Source of the DNA: Ruminococcus sp.
GTDB lineage: Bacteria > Bacillota > Clostridia > Oscillospirales > Ruminococcaceae
NCBI GenBank assembly: GCA_017961625.1
Contig: JAGCWY010000142.1
Coordinates: forward strand, 1-64,000
DNA: 64,000 nucleotides
Direction of reading: 5' to 3'
This document shows, in pieces, positions 59,802 through 64,000 of the stretch (within the stretch, counting starts at the first letter, position 1; every line of letters begins with the position of its first letter). The notes under the pieces were generated by a model. It was not told the origin of the DNA and did no database searches. It worked only from the letters and a program-made list of their open reading frames with translations. Made by a program: the position numbers and the translations under genes.

Positions 59802-61703
59802 ATGGAAACCAAACAGTTTAAAGCAGAATCCAAAAGACTGCTCGATATGATGATCCACTCGATCTATACTCATAAGGAGATATTTCTCCGCGAGCTTATC
59901 TCCAATGCAAGCGACGCTATTGATAAGCTGTATTTCAAATCCCTCACCGACGACAAGGTGGGGCTGAATAAAGACGATTTCGCAATATGGATATCCGCAG
60001 ATAAGGACAGCCGCACTCTAAAAATAACCGATAACGGTATCGGTATGACCGAGGAGGAGCTTGAAAACAACCTCGGTACTATCGCAAACAGCGGCTCATT
60101 CAAGTTCAAGAACGAAAATAAGCTTGAGGAGGACAATCAGATAATCGGACAGTTTGGTGTTGGATTCTACTCGGCATTCATGGTTGCAAAGAAGGTAACC
60201 GTTATATCCAAAGCTTATGGAAGCGATAAGGCTTACCGTTGGGAGTCCGAGGGCGTTGACGGATATACAATCACCGAGGACGAAAAGAAAAACGCCGGCA
60301 CCGAGATAATCCTCGAAATGCTTGACGATACAGAGGACGAGAACTACGGTGAATTTCTCGACCAGTATAGGATAAAGTCTCTTATCACCAAGTACTCCGA
60401 CTATATCCGCTTCCCTATAAAAATGGAAGTATCTCACAGCCGTCCCAAGGAGCAGACCGAAGAGGAAAAGGAGAAGAACTTCCCTGTAGAGTACGAGGAC
60501 TACATCGAGGTTGAAACTCTCAACAGCATGACCCCACTCTGGAAAAAGAACAGGAACGAGCTAAAGGAGGAGGACTACAAGCACTTCTATACCGAAAAGT
60601 TCTTCGATTATAATGCTCCTCTCAAATATTCCCACATAAGCAATGAAATGCCTGCGTACAACGCACTGCTTTATATACCGTCAAAGGCTCCTTTTGATTA
60701 CTACTCAAAGGAGTACGAAAAGGGCTTGCAGCTCTACTCAAACGGTGTCCTCATAATGGACAAGTGCGCAGACCTTCTCCCCGACTATTTCAGCTTCGTA
60801 AAGGGACTTGTTGACAGTGAGGACCTTTCGCTGAATATATCCCGTGAAATGCTGCAACACGACAGGCAGTTGAAAGCTATAGCAAAGAGCATCGAAAAGA
60901 CTGTCAGCAGCGAGCTGAAAAAGATGCTCAAAAACGAACGTGAGAAATACGAGGAGTTCTGGAAGGCATTTGGCTTGCAGCTGAAATACGGTATCTACAG
61001 TGACTTTGGCATGAACAAGGAAAAGCTCCAGGATCTTCTCCTGTTCACATCATCAAACGAGCAGAAGCTGGTAACTCTTGATGAGTATATTACTGGTATG
61101 CGCGAGGATCAGAAGTACATCTACTACGCAACAGGAGAGAGCACAGCACGTATCGAGCAGCTTCCTCAGACAGAACTGGTAAAAGACAACGGTTTCGAGA
61201 TACTTTACCTGACGGATAATATCGACGAGTTCGCTATAAAGTCGCTGATGAAGTACAAGGAGAAGGAATTCAAGTCAGTATCCGCTGACGATCTTGGTCT
61301 TGATTCTCCCGAAAAGAAGGAAGAAATCAAGGCTAAGGAAGAAGAGAGCGCAGACCTTCTCAAGGAGCTTCAGGAAGCTCTGAACGGCAAGGTAACGAAG
61401 GTTGCTATATCACAGAGACTTAAATCCCACCCCGTATGCCTTACCAGTGAGGGCGAAATATCCCTTGAGATGGAGAAGGTACTCAATTCAATGCCTACCG
61501 ATCAGAAGGTTCACGCGCAGAGAGTGCTTGAGATCAATCCCGACCATGAGATATTCAGTAAGCTGAAAACTCTCAGTGAGGGGGGCAACAAAGAAAAGCT
61601 GGGCAAGTACGCACAACTCCTCTACGATCAGGCTCTTCTTATCGAGGGCATGAGCATTGATAATCCTGTTGAGTTCTCTAACCTTATCTGCGAGCTTATG
61701 TGA
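59802..61703 (+). CDS. htpG: Hsp90 chaperone HtpG
   Basis: 633 aa. N-terminal ATP-binding domain: ELISNASDAIDKL, ITDNGIGMT, and GQFGVGFYSAFMV; middle and C-terminal dimerisation domains follow in full. ATP-driven chaperone. Start ATG 59802 has GGAG nine nt upstream; the ATG at 59793 adjoins the ribosome site. Its own promoter is overlaid by CIRCE, making it an HrcA regulon member, whereas B. subtilis htpG is not HrcA-controlled. Confidence 0.95.
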   Translation: METKQFKAESKRLLDMMIHSIYTHKEIFLRELISNASDAIDKLYFKSLTDDKVGLNKDDFAIWISADKDSRTLKITDNGIGMTEEELENNLGTIANSGSFKFKNENKLEEDNQIIGQFGVGFYSAFMVAKKVTVISKAYGSDKAYRWESEGVDGYTITEDEKKNAGTEIILEMLDDTEDENYGEFLDQYRIKSLITKYSDYIRFPIKMEVSHSRPKEQTEEEKEKNFPVEYEDYIEVETLNSMTPLWKKNRNELKEEDYKHFYTEKFFDYNAPLKYSHISNEMPAYNALLYIPSKAPFDYYSKEYEKGLQLYSNGVLIMDKCADLLPDYFSFVKGLVDSEDLSLNISREMLQHDRQLKAIAKSIEKTVSSELKKMLKNEREKYEEFWKAFGLQLKYGIYSDFGMNKEKLQDLLLFTSSNEQKLVTLDEYITGMREDQKYIYYATGESTARIEQLPQTELVKDNGFEILYLTDNIDEFAIKSLMKYKEKEFKSVSADDLGLDSPEKKEEIKAKEEESADLLKELQEALNGKVTKVAISQRLKSHPVCLTSEGEISLEMEKVLNSMPTDQKVHAQRVLEINPDHEIFSKLKTLSEGGNKEKLGKYAQLLYDQALLIEGMSIDNPVEFSNLICELM

Positions 61704-61787
61704 TAAACGATAAGCACTATAAAAGTGTTTGATTACGAGCAGTGGAACACTGCCACAACAAATATACCATTCACTGAAATGATTGAA

Positions 61788-61820
61788 CAAGCCCCGGGTC
61801 ATCGTATGACCCGGGGCTTG
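61788..61820. terminator. 15-bp perfect hairpin between htpG and the DtxR-like gene
   Basis: CAAGCCCCGGGTCAT, loop CGT, ATGACCCGGGGCTTG. No T run, but the position between convergent genes suits a bidirectional stop. Two weaker hairpins (61715-61733 and 61740-61755) precede it. Confidence 0.6.
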
Positions 61821-61859
61821 ACTTCTATATAAGTACGATACTTATGTGTACCGATTTAT

Positions 61860-62249
61860 TTATGCTTCTTTTTTCTTAAGAGTACGATTTATGAGTGCTT
61901 TCACACGTTCGCAGGTATCCTGCGGAAATTCCGTTATGAATTTGATAGACTGTTCGTGAGCTTCCTCACGCGGGAGCTTCAAAAACCTGTGAAAGAATAT
62001 ATATACCTCGTCAAAGGACGAGAACAGCCTTTCCACGGTCTCCTCTCCCTCAGGAGTAAGGACAACGCTGTTGCAGAAGTCCTCATAGACCAGTCCACAG
62101 TTTGCAAGACACCTGAGCATTTTGCTTACGCTGGGTCTTGAAACTCCGAGATGACGCGCTATACTGACACAGCGCACCATCTCTTCCTTTTCTGATAATT
62201 CCTTTATTGCTGCAAGGTATTTAACTTGACCTGCACAGTGTTTCATCAT
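61860..62249 (-). CDS. DtxR/MntR-family metal-dependent regulator (short form)
   Basis: 129 aa. Winged-helix with SIARHLGVSRPSVSKMLRCL (~28-47) as the recognition helix, followed by a short dimerisation/metal domain with scattered His/Cys/Glu ligands (LKLPREEAHEQ). Lacks the third SH3-like domain. Family members sense Mn2+ or Fe2+ to repress importers. Last in a run with pgsA and rimO. Confidence 0.78.
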   Translation of the reverse strand: MMKHCAGQVKYLAAIKELSEKEEMVRCVSIARHLGVSRPSVSKMLRCLANCGLVYEDFCNSVVLTPEGEETVERLFSSFDEVYIFFHRFLKLPREEAHEQSIKFITEFPQDTCERVKALINRTLKKKEA

Positions 62250-62275
62250 ATTCTCCTTTCAAAGGGTCTTTTGCT

Positions 62276-62860
62276 TTACTTGTCGGAGTCAATAAGATTC
62301 CAGTAGCCTTTAAGGTATACCGCACCAGAAATCACAGTCAGAACTGTCGATATCCAAATAAGTACGGGTATAAGTATGTTATCTACCGCGTTCCTGAATG
62401 CCTCTGGAAAGTTTATACCGAAGTCGAAGCAGAGGCTTAGCCAGAAAAGTATAGCTATTATAGCCACCATAGTAAAGGCAGTTTTTAGCTTGCCCCATAT
62501 ACCGGCTGCAACAACTATGCCGCTGTTTGCGGCAAGGAGCCTCAGTCCAGATACCATGAACTCTCTCGCAGTTATGATAATAAACGGAACAGCACCCACT
62601 CTTACTTCTGGCAACTCCACGAATACCGCCAGCGCAGCTATTACGAGTACCTTGTCCGCAAGGGGATCGAGGAACTTACCAAAATTGGTAACGAGATTTC
62701 TCGATCTTGCAATCTTTCCGTCAAGCGCGTCCGTTATGGAGGCAGCCGCAAAGATTATAAGGGCGATTGCATAGTGAAACGGCACATTTATGTACATAAA
62801 CAAAAGGAAAAACGGTATAAGAAGGACTCTCATAAGAGTCAGCTTATTTGGCAGATTCAT
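62276..62860 (-). CDS. pgsA: CDP-diacylglycerol-glycerol-3-phosphate 3-phosphatidyltransferase
   Basis: 194 aa, four or five membrane helices. The CDP-alcohol phosphatidyltransferase motif is complete: DALDGKIAR then FGKFLDPLADK. Makes phosphatidylglycerol phosphate. The stop of rimO overlaps the ATG by one base. Confidence 0.93.
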   Translation of the reverse strand: MNLPNKLTLMRVLLIPFFLLFMYINVPFHYAIALIIFAAASITDALDGKIARSRNLVTNFGKFLDPLADKVLVIAALAVFVELPEVRVGAVPFIIITAREFMVSGLRLLAANSGIVVAAGIWGKLKTAFTMVAIIAILFWLSLCFDFGINFPEAFRNAVDNILIPVLIWISTVLTVISGAVYLKGYWNLIDSDK

Positions 62861-64000
62861 CAGTCTATCACCTCTCCAATAAGATCGTAATCAAGTGTAT
62901 CGGTAATCCTTATTCTGACATGGTCGCCAATCTCAAGGGGCTTTTCCGATGTAAAGAACACCTTTCCGTCAATATCAGGAGCGTCGAGCTGGGTTCTGCC
63001 GAACCAGCACTCGCCGAACTTGTCAAAGCCCTCAACAACAGCTTCAAGCTCTGAATCCATGAGCTTTTCGTTATTCTCGCAACTAATGAGCATCTGCTGC
63101 TCCATTATGATATCCGCACGGTGTGCAGCAGTTTCCTCATCTACCTGACTAGGCATATCATAAGCCTTGGTGCCCTCCTCACGGGAATAAGCAAAGCATC
63201 CCAGTCTGTCGAATCGTACTCTCTTCACGAATTCAGCAAGTTCCTCGAATTGTTCCTCGGTCTCACCGGGGAAGCCTGTAATAAGTGTAGTCCTGAGTAC
63301 AACTCCCGGAATCTTTTCACGTATATGTTCAAAAAGCGCCTCCAGCTTTTCGGCATCGCCCCAGCGATTCATATTTGATAGTATATCACCGTTACAATGC
63401 TGTATCGGTATCTCAAGGTACTTTACCAACTTTTCTTCACGGGCGATAACATCGAGAAGCTCGTCAGTTATTCTCTCCGGATAGCAGTACAGAGTACGTA
63501 TCCAGCGGAGACCGTCTATCCTGCACAGCTCTGTGAGAAGCTCCGCCAGTTTTTGCTCACCGTATAGATCCTTTCCGTACTGTGCCGTATCCTGCGCGAT
63601 GACAACAAGCTCCGTAACGCCGTTGTCAGCAAGGAATCTTGCTTCCTCTATGAGCTTTTCCATGGGGACGCTACGGAATTTTCCCCTTATCATTGGAATA
63701 GCACAGTAGGTACAGCAGTTCGAACAGCCCTCCGCGACTTTAAGGTAAGTAAAGAAGGGCAGAGTGGATATTATTCTCTCTCCGCAAAGCTCCGCGTCAA
63801 GTTTAGGAGCAAAGCGCACAACGCGCTCGTCAGCAAGGACGTGGTCGAGGATATCGACTATATCCTTTGTATCGCCTATTCCTATAACAGCGTCCGCCTC
63901 GGGAAACTGCGCCGCAGCCTCCGCCTTGTACCTTTCTACAAGACAGCCTGTTATGATAATCTTTTTGAGACTCCCCTCTTCCTTGAGCTTTCCCAATTCG
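62860..64000 (-). CDS. rimO: Ribosomal protein S12 methylthiotransferase RimO (5' end outside window)
   Basis: The frame is open through the window edge, so the N-terminal ~50 residues with the first cluster cysteine are missing. Seen: end of the MTTase domain (ITGCLVERY), radical-SAM Cx3Cx2C in EGCSNCCTYCAIP, and a C-terminal TRAM domain. The QLDAPDIDGKVFF segment is RimO-specific as against MiaB. Adds a methylthio group to the conserved Asp of S12. Confidence 0.92.
   Translation of the reverse strand, partial: ELGKLKEEGSLKKIIITGCLVERYKAEAAAQFPEADAVIGIGDTKDIVDILDHVLADERVVRFAPKLDAELCGERIISTLPFFTYLKVAEGCSNCCTYCAIPMIRGKFRSVPMEKLIEEARFLADNGVTELVVIAQDTAQYGKDLYGEQKLAELLTELCRIDGLRWIRTLYCYPERITDELLDVIAREEKLVKYLEIPIQHCNGDILSNMNRWGDAEKLEALFEHIREKIPGVVLRTTLITGFPGETEEQFEELAEFVKRVRFDRLGCFAYSREEGTKAYDMPSQVDEETAAHRADIIMEQQMLISCENNEKLMDSELEAVVEGFDKFGECWFGRTQLDAPDIDGKVFFTSEKPLEIGDHVRIRITDTLDYDLIGEVID

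Noticed and set aside
1..64000. CRISPR arrays, tRNA/rRNA genes, insertion sequences, prophage
   Set aside because: No direct-repeat arrays, cloverleaf-type sequences or transposase/integrase ORFs were seen on either strand.

Overview
The window looks like a chromosomal segment of a fibre-degrading Ruminococcus close to R. flavefaciens (Firmicutes, Oscillospiraceae). The basis is two secreted proteins with type I dockerin modules, one of them a very large xylanase/arabinofuranosidase, a lipoprotein with a cohesin-like domain, a GH31 alpha-xylosidase, low-GC Gram-positive promoters and Shine-Dalgarno sites, a Cys T-box, a CIRCE operator and sporulation relics (SpoIVA, a SPOCS/LysM protein). The species is inferred from gene content only. 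I saw no rRNA, tRNA, CRISPR array, transposase or phage genes.

Layout. 0-2.3 kb: the end of a UDP-glucose dehydrogenase, a secreted CAP-dockerin protein and a YbjN-like gene whose leader can fold into a three-way RNA junction. 2.3-6.6 kb: a heterodimeric ABC exporter followed by a lipoprotein. 6.7-9.1 kb: two convergent CPBP membrane proteases, the second apparently lacking a normal start codon. 9.1-15.9 kb: hemicellulose genes, GH31 alpha-xylosidase (-) diverging from CBM22-GH10-CBM22-dockerin-GH43-CBM6 (+). 16.2-19.4 kb: spoIVA and a SPOCS/LysM gene, then a Nudix hydrolase. 20.3-34 kb: a long minus-strand run, read in transcription order as DUF6440, lipoprotein, ecfA1, ecfA2, ecfT, YfhO-type membrane protein, truA, DUF5711, CvpA-like, Clp ATPase, cohesin-like lipoprotein, DUF4317.

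34-44.3 kb: an rRNA-type methyltransferase, glmM, an AT-rich orphan gene bracketed by inverted repeats, a papain/C39-like protein, ruvB, an SseB-like gene, ruvA and ruvC on the minus strand; divergently pheA and a short metH. 44.5-55.8 kb: a cell-surface polysaccharide operon (Wzm/Wzt ABC exporter, coiled-coil protein, four GT4 and one GT2 glycosyltransferases, a large membrane protein, a flippase-like protein) from a consensus promoter at 55.9 kb. 56-59.6 kb: rlmH, a WalJ-type MBL hydrolase, and cysS with a small unknown gene behind a Cys-type T-box leader. 59.7-64 kb: htpG under a perfect CIRCE operator, then a DtxR-like regulator, pgsA and rimO on the minus strand.

How it fits together: the xylanase, alpha-xylosidase, CAP-dockerin protein and cohesin-like lipoprotein suggest enzymes secreted and held at the cell surface for xylan and xyloglucan use. 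The polysaccharide operon builds the envelope, and much of the rest is housekeeping. Two kinds of small intergenic repeat recur (palindromes starting TAGGGGCG, and iterated words such as GAGAGTT or TTAGC).
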